DNA of 64,000 nt from CBDCBA01 sp965214125 (GTDB lineage: Bacteria; Planctomycetota; Phycisphaerae; Tepidisphaerales; Tepidisphaeraceae): positions 434,001 through 498,000 of the forward strand of contig CBDCBA010000024.1 in assembly GCA_965214125.1 (NCBI GenBank). Direction: 5' to 3'. Made by a program: the position numbers and the translations under genes. Positions 19,735-27,388 of the stretch are shown here, piece by piece (the stretch's first letter is position 1; each line of letters begins with the position of its first letter). A model generated the notes under the pieces. The model did not search any database and was not told the origin of the DNA. It saw nothing but the letters and a program-made list of their open reading frames with translations.

Positions 19735-20409
19735 GTGGCAGTGCCAATTGAAGAGATCCTGTCCCGCCTGCGGGCCGAATCGGCACGTATGGCGGGGCTC
19801 GTGCAGAAGGCCGTCGAGGACGCCGCCGCGGCGTTGGTCGGCGGCAACGCGGCCCTGGCGGCCGACGTCGTGGCGCTCGACGACGATATCGACGAGGCCG
19901 AGGTGGAGGTCGAAAAGATCGCCATCGACCTCCTGAGCCTTTACCGCCCCGCCGCCGGCGAGTTCCGGCTGGCGCTGATGGTCGTGAAGGTCAACAACGA
20001 GCTCGAGCGCATCGCTGACGGCGCCGCCAACGTCGCCGAGCGCGTGCCCGCGCTACTGGCCGAATGCGACGACGCCGGCGAAGCCTACCGCTTGCCCGAC
20101 GAGCTTGCCGACCTCGCCCGCGCCACCGCCGAACTAACCCGCCAGACCATCCGCGCGTTCAACTTCGTCGATCTCGAGCAGGCCCAGCGCGTGATCCAGG
20201 CCGACGACCGCGTCGACGCCCTCTACGGGCAGATGGTGCAGAGCGCCCTGTCGGACATGCGCCGCGCCGACGGCCGCACCGACCGCGACCTCCAGCACGT
20301 AATGATCGCCAAAAACCTCGAGCGCGTCGGCGACCACTGCACGAATGTGGCCGAGGACATCGTCTACATCAAGCGCGGCGAGATCGTCCGCCACCGCCAT
20401 GCCGTCTGA
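19735..20409 (+). CDS. phoU: Phosphate-uptake regulator PhoU
   Basis: 224 residues starting with a GTG at 19735, nine bases after GGGAG (19720-19724). The longer open frame back to 19630 is not supported by a ribosome binding site. The two PhoU helix-bundle repeats are visible, each with the family signature: NNELERIADGAANVAERV and KNLERVGDHCTNVAEDIVYI. The metal-binding residues are in these repeats. PhoU modulates the Pst transporter and PhoR signalling. No pst or phoBR genes are nearby, so this copy is separated from its usual operon. The end overlaps the next start by 11 bases. Confidence 0.93.
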   Translation: MAVPIEEILSRLRAESARMAGLVQKAVEDAAAALVGGNAALAADVVALDDDIDEAEVEVEKIAIDLLSLYRPAAGEFRLALMVVKVNNELERIADGAANVAERVPALLAECDDAGEAYRLPDELADLARATAELTRQTIRAFNFVDLEQAQRVIQADDRVDALYGQMVQSALSDMRRADGRTDRDLQHVMIAKNLERVGDHCTNVAEDIVYIKRGEIVRHRHAV

Positions 20410-20959
20410 CCCCATCAGCCGAATGCGGGTGATCGTCGGGGACATCACGACGCTCGCGGTCGACGCCATCGTCAACGCCGCGAACGCGCGAATGCTCGGT
20501 GGCGGCGGGGTCGACGGCGCCATCCACCGCGCCGCCGGCCCGGCGTTGCTCGACGCCTGCCGCCGCGTGCCCGAAGTTCGGCCCGGCGTGCGCTGCCCGA
20601 CCGGCGAGGCACGCCTCACCGACGGCTTCGACCTGCCGGCCCGACACGTCATTCACACGGTCGGCCCCGTCTGGCACGGCGGCGATCACGGCGAGGCCGA
20701 GCAACTTGCCGCCTGCTACCGCAACAGCCTTCACCTCGCCACCGAGCACGGGTTGAAGACGGTTGCGTTCCCCGCCATCAGCACGGGCGTCTACGGCTAC
20801 CCGGTGGACCAGGCGGCGACGGTCGCAGTCGGCGCAGTGGCGGCCTTGCTCACCGAGCAGGATTCACAAGCCCAGGTGACGTTCTGCTGCTTCAGCAACG
20901 CCGCGGCCGACGCGCACCGCGAGGCGATGGGATCGAAGCGACAGTCCAAAGACGCTTAG
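20399..20959 (+). CDS. Macro domain protein (O-acetyl-ADP-ribose deacetylase type)
   Basis: 186 residues with macro domain motifs: VIVGDITTLAVDAIVNAAN, LGGGGVDGAIHRAAGP, and the phosphate loop FPAISTGVYGYP. This matches the MacroD/YmdB group that removes ADP-ribose or hydrolyses O-acetyl-ADP-ribose. MRVIVGD at 20423 is an alternative start, but the ATG at 20399 overlaps phoU by 11 bases and implies coupling. A cytosolic enzyme. The link with PhoU is only positional. Confidence 0.93.
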   Translation: MPSDPISRMRVIVGDITTLAVDAIVNAANARMLGGGGVDGAIHRAAGPALLDACRRVPEVRPGVRCPTGEARLTDGFDLPARHVIHTVGPVWHGGDHGEAEQLAACYRNSLHLATEHGLKTVAFPAISTGVYGYPVDQAATVAVGAVAALLTEQDSQAQVTFCCFSNAAADAHREAMGSKRQSKDA

Positions 20960-20990
20960 AGCAACTTGCGTCACAGATGCCCGCGCCCAA

Positions 20991-21101
20991 ACCGCTCCGG
21001 TGTTACTGAGAACGCGGTGGATCATGCGCATGCTCGTTAGCCGCCCCGCCTCGCGGGGCGCGTGGATCGGTGCTGAGCGCCCCGCAAGGCGGGGCGGCTA
21101 A
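20991..21101. repeat. Palindrome family C with tail, inverted copy of 62764-62876
   Basis: The 65-bp palindrome TTAGCCGCCCCGCC...GGCGGGGCGGCTAA (21037-21101) is preceded by about 46 bases (GCTCCGGTGTTACTGAGAAC...). These bases recur in reverse orientation beside the palindrome at 62764-62876 with roughly four differences. The repeat unit is therefore longer than the palindrome. A third copy without this tail lies at 30853-30919. Confidence 0.92.
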
Positions 21102-21158
21102 AGAGAGGTCGTGAGAGGACGCGCAGGATCCGCGCAGAGCTCAGTAGCCGCTCTAGCT

Positions 21159-22019
21159 CTAACCGGCTTTCGGCTCGTCGTCGCTACTCAGGGCAGTCTT
21201 GGCGGCGTCGACGGCGGACTCCGCCTGCTCGCTCGCGACCTTGGCGTAGTGCGCCGTCTGCTTCTGAATCTCGTGCAGCATCTGCTTCGACTGCCGAGCC
21301 GTGCGCTGGCCGGCGCCGAAGAGGCTCTCGCGCAGCACGCGGCGGCGGTGGCGGCCCTGGTCGGGGTGGAACAGGTACATCGCCGCGGCGCCCACGCCCA
21401 CGACGGCGAGGCCGGTGGCGATGTTGTCGACCACGTGCGACTCCGGCTCCGGCTTGCGGCCGTAGCGGACGCGCTCGTAGGCGTCGCGGGCGCGGCTGGT
21501 CCCTTCTTCAACGTAGCCCCGCGCCTTGAGCGCCGCGGCGCTGCCGGCGGCGGTCAGGCCGGGGTGCTCCTTGACGAAGCGACCGGCACTCTTGGTGGCC
21601 GACGCGCCGGCGCCCGCGGCGTACTCGGCGACCTTCTTGGCCGTCAGCGCCTTGGCGGCCGTCGCGGCGGCGCTGGAGAGCCCGCCGCTGCCGAGCGCGC
21701 TGAGCAGGCCGGTCACGCCGGCGAGCTTGGCGCCGTGGTCGACAATGCTCTCGCCGACGTCGCCGGCCTTGTCGGCGAGGGTTTCGTACCAGCTATCGGC
21801 CTCGTCCTTCGCGCGGCCGGCGGCGCGGCTGACGCCGCGGTTCTTCTTCTCGACGGCGGTGCCCGCCGCGATGGCGCCGCCGACGCTCAGCAGCAGCGGC
21901 AGGCCGACGCCGATGATCGTGCCGATGCCGGGGCCGTCGCTGGCGAGCGTGCGCTCGTGCGGCAGCGGCGGACTGTTGCGGGCGGCCTTCATGCTCTCGG
22001 ATTCGTGGGATTCGCTCAT
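21159..22019 (-). CDS. Hypothetical membrane-associated protein (YtxH-like features)
   Basis: 286 residues from the ATG at 22019. It has two hydrophobic stretches (about 35-52, IIGVGLPLLLSVGGAIAAGT, and about 198-215, IATGLAVVGVGAAAMYLFHP) separated by a long Ala/Lys/Glu helical region. The second is followed by DQGRHRRRVLRES, resembling short YtxH-like membrane anchors, and the C-terminus is an amphipathic helix. It may be a stress or envelope scaffold protein, but I do not recognise a defined family. Monocistronic. Confidence 0.7.
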   Translation of the reverse strand: MSESHESESMKAARNSPPLPHERTLASDGPGIGTIIGVGLPLLLSVGGAIAAGTAVEKKNRGVSRAAGRAKDEADSWYETLADKAGDVGESIVDHGAKLAGVTGLLSALGSGGLSSAAATAAKALTAKKVAEYAAGAGASATKSAGRFVKEHPGLTAAGSAAALKARGYVEEGTSRARDAYERVRYGRKPEPESHVVDNIATGLAVVGVGAAAMYLFHPDQGRHRRRVLRESLFGAGQRTARQSKQMLHEIQKQTAHYAKVASEQAESAVDAAKTALSSDDEPKAG

Positions 22020-22089
22020 GGGTGTGCTCCTGGGGAACGGCCCAAGATACGCTTCCGCGGTCGATGCCGGGTAGGGGCAAAGTGGACGC

Positions 22090-22127
22090 AAAACGCACGC
22101 CACCCGCGCCGTGCGGCGCGGGTGGCG
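22090..22127 (-). terminator. Intrinsic terminator of the PEP-CTERM gene
   Basis: A perfect 13-bp GC stem (CGCCACCCGCGCC at 22098-22110, GGCGCGGGTGGCG at 22115-22127), loop GTGC, followed on the minus strand by GTGCGTTTTGCG. Located 26 bases past the stop of the PEP-CTERM gene. Confidence 0.8.
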
Positions 22128-22152
22128 AACCGGTCATTCGATGTTGTTACGC

Positions 22153-22776
22153 TTAGCGACGACGACGACGCAGCACGGCGAGCCCGCCGAGGCCGAGCAG
22201 GGCGAGCGAGGTCGGTTCGGGGACCGGGGTGAAGAGCAGGTTGTCGAAGTCGAACAGCTCGCTGAAGCCGGTGGGGCCCAGGTAATCGAGCGTCACACTG
22301 CTGACGGGGGTGGTCGACGTGAAGCCGATGAAGCCGACCCCGCCGTCGATCGCGAGGGCGCTCGTGTCGTCGACAAGGGCACCATCGGCCGAGATCGAGA
22401 AGCCGGCGAGGCTGCCGGGGCTGTCGAAGGTCGCGCCGAACGCCGTGATCGGCGAGTCGAAGTTGAAGGCGAGCGTTCCCGTTCCCAGGTTCTCAGCCAC
22501 CTGGGCACCAATGAAGATCGTGCCGTCGATGTTGTTGAACGTCGCGGCGTCGTTGATGTCAAAGTCGTTGACCATCGTCGCGTCGATCTCGAAGCCGTCG
22601 AGGTCAAGGACGATCGGATCGAGGTTGTCGGCCGGGGTGAGGTCGTTGAAGTCCTCCAACGTGGCCGAGCCGGCCGCAGCGAGGAAGTCGCCTTCGTCGT
22701 CGAAGATAGTGAACTGCGCGAACGCGGGGGTGCTGGCAACGGCGAGGGCCGCGGCGGCTGCAAGGGTGCGAATCAT
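22153..22776 (-). CDS. PEP-CTERM sorting domain-containing exported protein
   Basis: 207 residues. The start ATG at 22776 is preceded by GGAGAG. The signal peptide MIRTLAAAAALAVASTPAFA has a clear AFA cleavage site. The mature domain (FTIFDDEGDFLAAAG to FDFDNLLFT) is Asp-rich and beta-sandwich-like, and the C-terminus is a canonical PEP-CTERM tail: VPEPTSLALLGLGGLAVL then five Arg. Such proteins are recognised by an exosortase (not in this window) and associate with extracellular polymer. A strong terminator follows. Confidence 0.95.
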   Translation of the reverse strand: MIRTLAAAAALAVASTPAFAQFTIFDDEGDFLAAAGSATLEDFNDLTPADNLDPIVLDLDGFEIDATMVNDFDINDAATFNNIDGTIFIGAQVAENLGTGTLAFNFDSPITAFGATFDSPGSLAGFSISADGALVDDTSALAIDGGVGFIGFTSTTPVSSVTLDYLGPTGFSELFDFDNLLFTPVPEPTSLALLGLGGLAVLRRRRR

Positions 22777-22894
22777 AATTCTCTCCAGAACTGGGAGTGG
22801 CGGTGGTGACGCCAGTGCGTGAGTGGCCGGAGTCGGCTCCGCGGATGAACGTACGGCTAACCCCGCGCGAACGCAAGAGAAATCAACGGGGTCG

Positions 22895-24331
22895 CTAAAT
22901 GTGAATCGCGTGCCCATCCGCCGCCATGGCGGCCTCCTTGATGGCCTCGGGCAGGGTCGGGTGGGCGTGGTAGCTGCGGGCGACGTCCTCGACGCTCGCG
23001 CCGAACTCGATGGCGACGGTCGCCTCGCCGATCATGTCGCTGGCGTGCGGGGCGAGGATGTGAACGCCCAGCAGGCGGTCGGTCTTCTTGTCGCCGATCA
23101 CCTTCACGCTGCCGATCGCCTCGCCCATGCCCACCGCGCGGCCGTTGGCGAGCAGGGGGAACTTGCCGATTTTCAGGTCATCCTTGCCGTATTCGTCGAC
23201 CGCCTGCTCCTGGGTGAGCCCGACGCTGGCGAGCTCGGGGTGCGTGTAAACAACGGCCGGGCAAGCCTTGTAATTCATGATCGGCGGCGTGCCCTTGGCG
23301 AGCATTTCGACGACGGCCTTGCCCTCGTGCTCGGCGTTGTGCGCGAGCATGATCTTGCCGATCACGTCGCCGATCGCATACAGCCCGTCGGCCGCGCCGG
23401 CGACCTGGAACTGGTCGTTCACCGGGATGAAGCCGCGTTTGTCGAGGTTGATGCCAAGGTCCTGCAGGCCGAGGCCGCTCGTGTTGGGACGGCGGCCGAC
23501 GGCGACCATGACTTTGTCGACGGCGAAGTGCTTGGCCTCCCCGCCGCCACCCCCTTCCCCCTTAGGCTCGACGACGACCTCGACCTTGTCCCCCTCACTC
23601 GTGGCGCTCTTGGCGGCGTGCTCGAAGAGGAAGGTCAGGCCCTGCTTCTTGAGCTCCTTGTGGAGCGCCTTCGCCATCTCGCTGTCGCTGGCGGGCAGGA
23701 TGCGGTCGGTGAACTCGACGACGGTGACGTCGGTGCCAAGGCGGTTCCAGACCGAGCCGATCTCAACGCCGATGTACCCGCCGCCGACGATGATCATCGA
23801 GCCGGGGACGCTGTCGATGTCGAGGGCCTCGGTGCTGGAGAGGACGTGCTTGCCATCGAACGGCAGGCCTGGGATCTCGATGGGCGAACTGCCGGTGGCG
23901 ATCAGGACGTTTTTGGCCTTGTGCGTCTCGCCGTTGACCTCGACGGCCCAGCCACTCTCCGCCTTCTTCAGCGTGCCGTGGCCGTCGAGGTGGGTGATCT
24001 TGTTCTTCTTGAAGAGAAAGCCGATACCGCCGGTCATCTGGTCGACGACCTTCTGCTTGAAGGCCATCATTTTGCCCATATCGAGCGAGACGTCGCCGAC
24101 GGTGATGCCGCGGTCGGCGAGGTGCTGGGCGCTGGCGTAGCGCTCGCTCGAGTCGAGCAGCGCCTTACTTGGGATGCAGCCGACGTTCAGGCAGGTGCCG
24201 CCGAGGTAATTCTCCTCGACGCAGGCGACCTTCATCCCGAGCTGTGCCGCCTTGATGGCCGCGACGTAGCCACCGGGTCCGGCGCCGATGACGATGAGGT
24301 CGAAAGCGGTGGAGTCGTTCGGGTCGGGCAT
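22895..24331 (-). CDS. lpdA: Dihydrolipoyl dehydrogenase (E3)
   Basis: 478 residues. FAD motif VIGAGPGGYVAAIKAAQLG, redox disulfide GGTCLNVGCIPSKALL, NAD motif IIVGGGYIGVEIGSVWNRLG, FAD/adenine site GLYAIGDVIGKIMLAHNAEHEG, and the C-terminal catalytic His-Glu in HAHPTLPEAIKEAAM. It reoxidises dihydrolipoamide in the pyruvate, 2-oxoglutarate or glycine cleavage complexes. No E1 or E2 genes are adjacent. A glycine/glycine-glutamate loop (about 248-255) is slightly longer than usual. The gene is intact with a normal length. Confidence 0.97.
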   Translation of the reverse strand: MPDPNDSTAFDLIVIGAGPGGYVAAIKAAQLGMKVACVEENYLGGTCLNVGCIPSKALLDSSERYASAQHLADRGITVGDVSLDMGKMMAFKQKVVDQMTGGIGFLFKKNKITHLDGHGTLKKAESGWAVEVNGETHKAKNVLIATGSSPIEIPGLPFDGKHVLSSTEALDIDSVPGSMIIVGGGYIGVEIGSVWNRLGTDVTVVEFTDRILPASDSEMAKALHKELKKQGLTFLFEHAAKSATSEGDKVEVVVEPKGEGGGGGEAKHFAVDKVMVAVGRRPNTSGLGLQDLGINLDKRGFIPVNDQFQVAGAADGLYAIGDVIGKIMLAHNAEHEGKAVVEMLAKGTPPIMNYKACPAVVYTHPELASVGLTQEQAVDEYGKDDLKIGKFPLLANGRAVGMGEAIGSVKVIGDKKTDRLLGVHILAPHASDMIGEATVAIEFGASVEDVARSYHAHPTLPEAIKEAAMAADGHAIHI

Positions 24332-24400
24332 CGAGCGATGGTACGCGCGGCATCGTGGGGATTGGGGGGTCGACCTTCAACCAGACCCAGCCTCCAACCA

Positions 24401-24503
24401 GACCCAGCCGCGTAGCGACTGGGCGTTGTATTCCCTGACTCCCGAACTCTCCGGGGTTCCGATAACTATCCACCCAAACGCCCAGTCGCTACGCGGCTGG
24501 GTC
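24401..24503. repeat. Palindrome family E, 3' side of the RAYT-like gene
   Basis: Arms ACCCAGCCGCGTAGCGACTG (24403) and CAGTCGCTACGCGGCTGGGT (to 24502) form a perfect 25-bp stem around a 53-base, less GC-rich centre. The palindrome overlaps the last codons and stop of the RAYT-like gene (stop at 24489-24491). Degenerate flanking copies of CCAGACCCAGCC occur just to the left (24381-24400) and GGGTCCAGG-type repeats to the right. Confidence 0.92.
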
Positions 24504-25091
24504 CGGATCCGGGTCCAGGCCCAGGCTCGGGTCCAGACCCGACTCCGACTCCGGCGCCTCCTCCTCGCGCTTTGGCACGCGCCACACCGCGGCCCCCTGC
24601 TCCGCATGGCGCAGGATGTACCAAAACGTCGTCACCTGATGACGTCGATCCATGATTGGCTTGACCGCGCAGCGGATGCCCCACACCTTGCCCGTGCGAC
24701 GACCGTCCCGGATGAGTCTCCGCGCCGATCGCCCCTTCGCCCGCGCCACCCACTGCCGCGGGTCACGCTCCGGACAACGCAGCAGCACGTGGAAGTGGTG
24801 GCCATCCACGGCGACCGCGATGACCTCGACGCCATCGGATTTGAGTGAACCCACAAAAGCATCGAGTACGATCCGGCGCTCTACGTCATTCAGGTGGACC
24901 GCAGGCTGCGTCATCAGGTCGATGGACTGCCGCTTGAGGTGGGCGTATTTCCCCGCCGGCGGCGGATTGCGGTAATCGCCCTCGACGTGCTTGCGGTGGT
25001 GTCGCTCGCGGAACCCGAGATCGCTGCCGCGCAGCCACGTGCCGTAGGTGTTGCCGGTGCAGTGGTACCACCCGTTCCACGGAGCAGGCAT
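24489..25091 (-). CDS. IS200/RAYT-like transposase-family protein
   Basis: 200 residues starting MPAPWNGWYHCTGNTYGTWL. A planctomycete-style N-terminus (RHHRKHVEGDYRNPPPAGKY) precedes VIAVAVDGHHFHVLLRCPE, which carries the His-x-His pair of Y1 (HUH) transposases. Downstream, HQVTTFWYILRHAEQGAAVW offers a candidate catalytic Tyr in the position of the YI..H motif of REP-associated tyrosine transposases. Length fits a RAYT. The C-terminus ends in an acidic Asp-Pro repeat (SGLDPSLGLDPDPDPAA) encoded by sequence that merges into palindrome E. Palindromes of the same family lie on both sides, the usual layout of a RAYT with its REP substrate. There are no IS-type terminal repeats, so single-copy domestication is likely. 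Function is inferred. Confidence 0.72.
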   Translation of the reverse strand: MPAPWNGWYHCTGNTYGTWLRGSDLGFRERHHRKHVEGDYRNPPPAGKYAHLKRQSIDLMTQPAVHLNDVERRIVLDAFVGSLKSDGVEVIAVAVDGHHFHVLLRCPERDPRQWVARAKGRSARRLIRDGRRTGKVWGIRCAVKPIMDRRHQVTTFWYILRHAEQGAAVWRVPKREEEAPESESGLDPSLGLDPDPDPAA

Positions 25092-25170
25092 GGGGCGCGA
25101 GCGTCGGGAAGGGAGAGCGGGATGTCAAGGGGCGTTGCGTGTGCTGACGTGCAATTTTGAGCGGAACCCC

Positions 25171-25421
25171 GACCCAGCCGCAAAGCGACTGGGCGTTCGA
25201 GTACACGCAGGAACAAAATTCATGCACCCATGCACCCATGCACCCATGCACCCATGCACCCATGCACCCATGCACCCATGCACCCGTGCACCCGTGCACT
25301 CGTGTACTCGTGTACTCGTGTACTCGTGTACTCGTGTACTCGTGCACCCGTGCGTCCCGGGGAGCGGGGGTTCGACTTGGAGCGTCTCCAGACGAACGCC
25401 CAGTCGCTTTGCGGCTGGGTC
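25171..25421. repeat. Palindrome family E, 5' side of the RAYT-like gene, split by a minisatellite
   Basis: Arms GACCCAGCCGCAAAGCGACT (25171) and AGTCGCTTTGCGGCTGGGTC (to 25421) extend to 29 matching bases each. The arms are nearly those of the 3' palindrome (AA for GT in the centre). The loop is expanded to about 190 bases and holds a tandem 8-bp repeat. Confidence 0.92.
25223..25350. repeat. 8-bp minisatellite (16 units)
   Basis: Sixteen head-to-tail octamers: seven TGCACCCA, two TGCACCCG, one TGCACTCG, five TGTACTCG and one TGCACCCG. The gradual change of unit along the array suggests slippage and stepwise spread. A single reverse-complement unit (CGAGTACA) occurs at 25198-25205 near the left palindrome arm. 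The unit is not a multiple of three, and I see no gene using it. Confidence 0.95.
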
Positions 25422-25465
25422 GGGCTTCGGATCAGAATCAAGCAATGCTCCGCACGACAGCAACA

Positions 25466-25500
25466 GAAAACCGGGATGCCCGCGGCGCAGGCATCCCGGT
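25466..25500 (-). terminator. Intrinsic terminator of ahcY
   Basis: An 11-bp stem (ACCGGGATGCC at 25470-25480, GGCATCCCGGT at 25490-25500) with a 9-base loop, followed on the minus strand by TTTTCTGTTG. It lies 33 bases after the ahcY stop. Confidence 0.85.
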
Positions 25501-25533
25501 AGAACCAGGTTCAACAGTCGCACCAAACGGCAA

Positions 25534-27087
25534 TTAGTACCGGTAATGCTCCGGCTTATACGGGCCCTCGACGTTGACGCCGAGGTAATCCGCCTGCTCC
25601 TGGCTCATCGTCGTCAGCTTCACGCCGAGCTTGTCGAGGTGCATGCGGGCGACCTTTTCGTCGAGCACCTTCGGCAGGACGTAGACCTTCTTCTCGTCGT
25701 ACTTCATGCCGCTGAGCGTCTCCTCGCCGCGGTTGTACAGAGCGAGGTCGATCTGCGCGATCGTCTGGTTGGCGAAGCTGGCGCTCATCACGAAGCTCGG
25801 GTGGCCCGTCGCGCAGCCGAGGTTCAGCAGCCGGCCCTCGGCGAGGATCAGCACGCTCTTGCCGCTGTCGCTGAAGGTCCACTTGTCGTACTGCGGCTTG
25901 ATGTTCGTCTTCTCAACCGCGCCCTTGGCCGCCAGCTTGTCGAGGCCGGCCATCTCGATCTCATTGTCGAAGTGGCCGATGTTGCCCACGATCGCCCCGT
26001 CCTTCATCTTCCGCATGTCCGCCGCGGTGATGATGTTGAACGCGCCCGTGGTCGTCACGAAGATGTCCGCCATCTCCACCACGTCCGCCAGCGTCTTGAC
26101 CTCGTAACCCTCCATCGCCGCCTGCAACGCGCAGATCGGGTCGACCTCGGTCACGATCACCCGCGCGCCCTGGCCGCGCAGGCTCTGGCAGCACCCCTTG
26201 CCGACGTCGCCGTAGCCGCAGACGACGGCGACCTTGCCGCTCATCATCACGTCCGTCGCGCGGTTCAGGCCGTCGATCAAACTATGCCGGCAGCCGTAGA
26301 GGTTGTCGAACTTGCTCTTGGTCACGCTGTCGTTCACGTTGATCGCCGGGAAGAGCAGCGTGCCCTTGCGCTCGGATTCGTACAAACGCATCACGCCGGT
26401 GGTCGTCTCCTCGGTCACGCCCTTGCACGTCTCGGCCGCCTTGACCCAACGCTCGGGACTGGCGTCGATCGTCTTCTTGAGAACCTTGAGAACTTCCTTG
26501 AACTCGGCGTTGTCGGTGGTGTCGGGCGACGGGACCTCGCCGGCGTTGGTGTACTCGTAGCCCTTGGTGATGAGCATCGTGGCGTCGCCGCCATCATCGA
26601 CGATCTGGTCGGGGCCGAGGGGGGTGGTGCCGTCGCCGAAATCGAGCATGCGCTCGGTGCAGGCCCAGTATTCGGCGAGGGTCTCGCCCTTCCAAGCAAA
26701 AACGGGCACGCCCTTCGGATCGCTCACGGTTCCCTTGGGCCCGGCGACGATCGCGGCGGCGGCGTTGTCCTGCGTGCTGAAGATGTTGCACGAGCACCAG
26801 CGCACAGTCGCGCCCAGCTCGACGAGCGTCTCGATCAAGACGGCTGTCTGCACCGTCATGTGCAGCGACCCGCCGATGTTCAGGCCCTTGAGCGGCTTCT
26901 TGGGCCCGTACTCCTCGCGGCAGGCCATCAGGCCGGGCATCTCCTGCTCGGCGAGCTCGAGCTCCTTGCGGCCCTGGATGGCGAGCTCGTTGAGCTCGTC
27001 AATCGACGCGCCGGGCTTGAGCGCGTACTCGATGGAGCCGGTCGTGGTGGTGGAAATGAGATTGAGATTGGTGGCAGTGGCAGTCAT
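25534..27087 (-). CDS. ahcY: Adenosylhomocysteinase (SAH hydrolase)
   Basis: Hydrolyses S-adenosylhomocysteine to homocysteine and adenosine and so relieves product inhibition of methyltransferases. 517 residues from the ATG at 27087; the open frame above it is not family-like. Visible are NIGGSLHMTVQTAVLIETLV, WCSCNIFSTQDNAAAAI, the NAD site VVCGYGDVGKGCCQSLRGQG, GNIGHFDNEIEM, ATGHPSFVMSASFANQ and the family C-terminus YKPEHYRY. It has the long-form bacterial insert (about residues 185-235). Behind it on the same strand are a small membrane gene and an ArsR-methyltransferase gene that probably regulates it. Confidence 0.97.
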   Translation of the reverse strand: MTATATNLNLISTTTTGSIEYALKPGASIDELNELAIQGRKELELAEQEMPGLMACREEYGPKKPLKGLNIGGSLHMTVQTAVLIETLVELGATVRWCSCNIFSTQDNAAAAIVAGPKGTVSDPKGVPVFAWKGETLAEYWACTERMLDFGDGTTPLGPDQIVDDGGDATMLITKGYEYTNAGEVPSPDTTDNAEFKEVLKVLKKTIDASPERWVKAAETCKGVTEETTTGVMRLYESERKGTLLFPAINVNDSVTKSKFDNLYGCRHSLIDGLNRATDVMMSGKVAVVCGYGDVGKGCCQSLRGQGARVIVTEVDPICALQAAMEGYEVKTLADVVEMADIFVTTTGAFNIITAADMRKMKDGAIVGNIGHFDNEIEMAGLDKLAAKGAVEKTNIKPQYDKWTFSDSGKSVLILAEGRLLNLGCATGHPSFVMSASFANQTIAQIDLALYNRGEETLSGMKYDEKKVYVLPKVLDEKVARMHLDKLGVKLTTMSQEQADYLGVNVEGPYKPEHYRY

Positions 27088-27148
27088 TGGCGGTGAGGGA
27101 GTTAAAGGTTCTGGGAACAGGCTCTGATCTGTAGTTTTGTTCGCCGGC

Positions 27149-27388
27149 TCAGTAGAAGAGGCCGAGAAAGAGCACGGCAAGCCAAGCGATGAAGCCAAAC
27201 GCGAGGAACGCGAGTCCGACCAACAAGCGGCCGAAGATCTCGACGCCGAGGAAGCTAAGTGGGCCGTCGAATAGCCGTCGTCCATGCTCCCGAATCTGAC
27301 GTTCGGCGTCCGTTCGCGTAAGCGACACCCGCTCTCGTTGGAACTCGTCGGTGGACTGATAATCAAGTTCACGCTGCTCGTCACACAT
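27149..27388 (-). CDS. Small membrane protein (79 aa)
   Basis: ATG at 27388, overlapping the end of the ArsR-methyltransferase gene by eight bases. The N-terminus is charged (MCDEQRELDYQSTDEFQRER), and the C-terminal third is one or two helices (FGRLLVGLAFLAFGFIAWLA, VLFLGLFY). It lies between the putative regulator and ahcY, so all three may form one transcript. No family recognised. The overlap and clean composition support it being real. Confidence 0.7.
   Translation of the reverse strand: MCDEQRELDYQSTDEFQRERVSLTRTDAERQIREHGRRLFDGPLSFLGVEIFGRLLVGLAFLAFGFIAWLAVLFLGLFY

Noticed and set aside
25223..25350. CRISPR array
   Set aside because: The repeats are contiguous 8-bp units without spacers and no cas genes are present. 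The VapD protein has a Cas2-like fold but is not a Cas2 of an array.
24401..25421. Complete insertion sequence
   Set aside because: Only a single short transposase-like gene with identical palindromes is present. There are no target duplications or IS200/IS605 left and right ends that I can define, so I treat it as a RAYT/REP locus.
25048..27096. 682-codon + strand frame across the minisatellite and antisense to ahcY
   Set aside because: It includes His-Pro-Cys-Thr repeats from the octamer array and an antisense shadow of ahcY. No start, motif or family resemblance.
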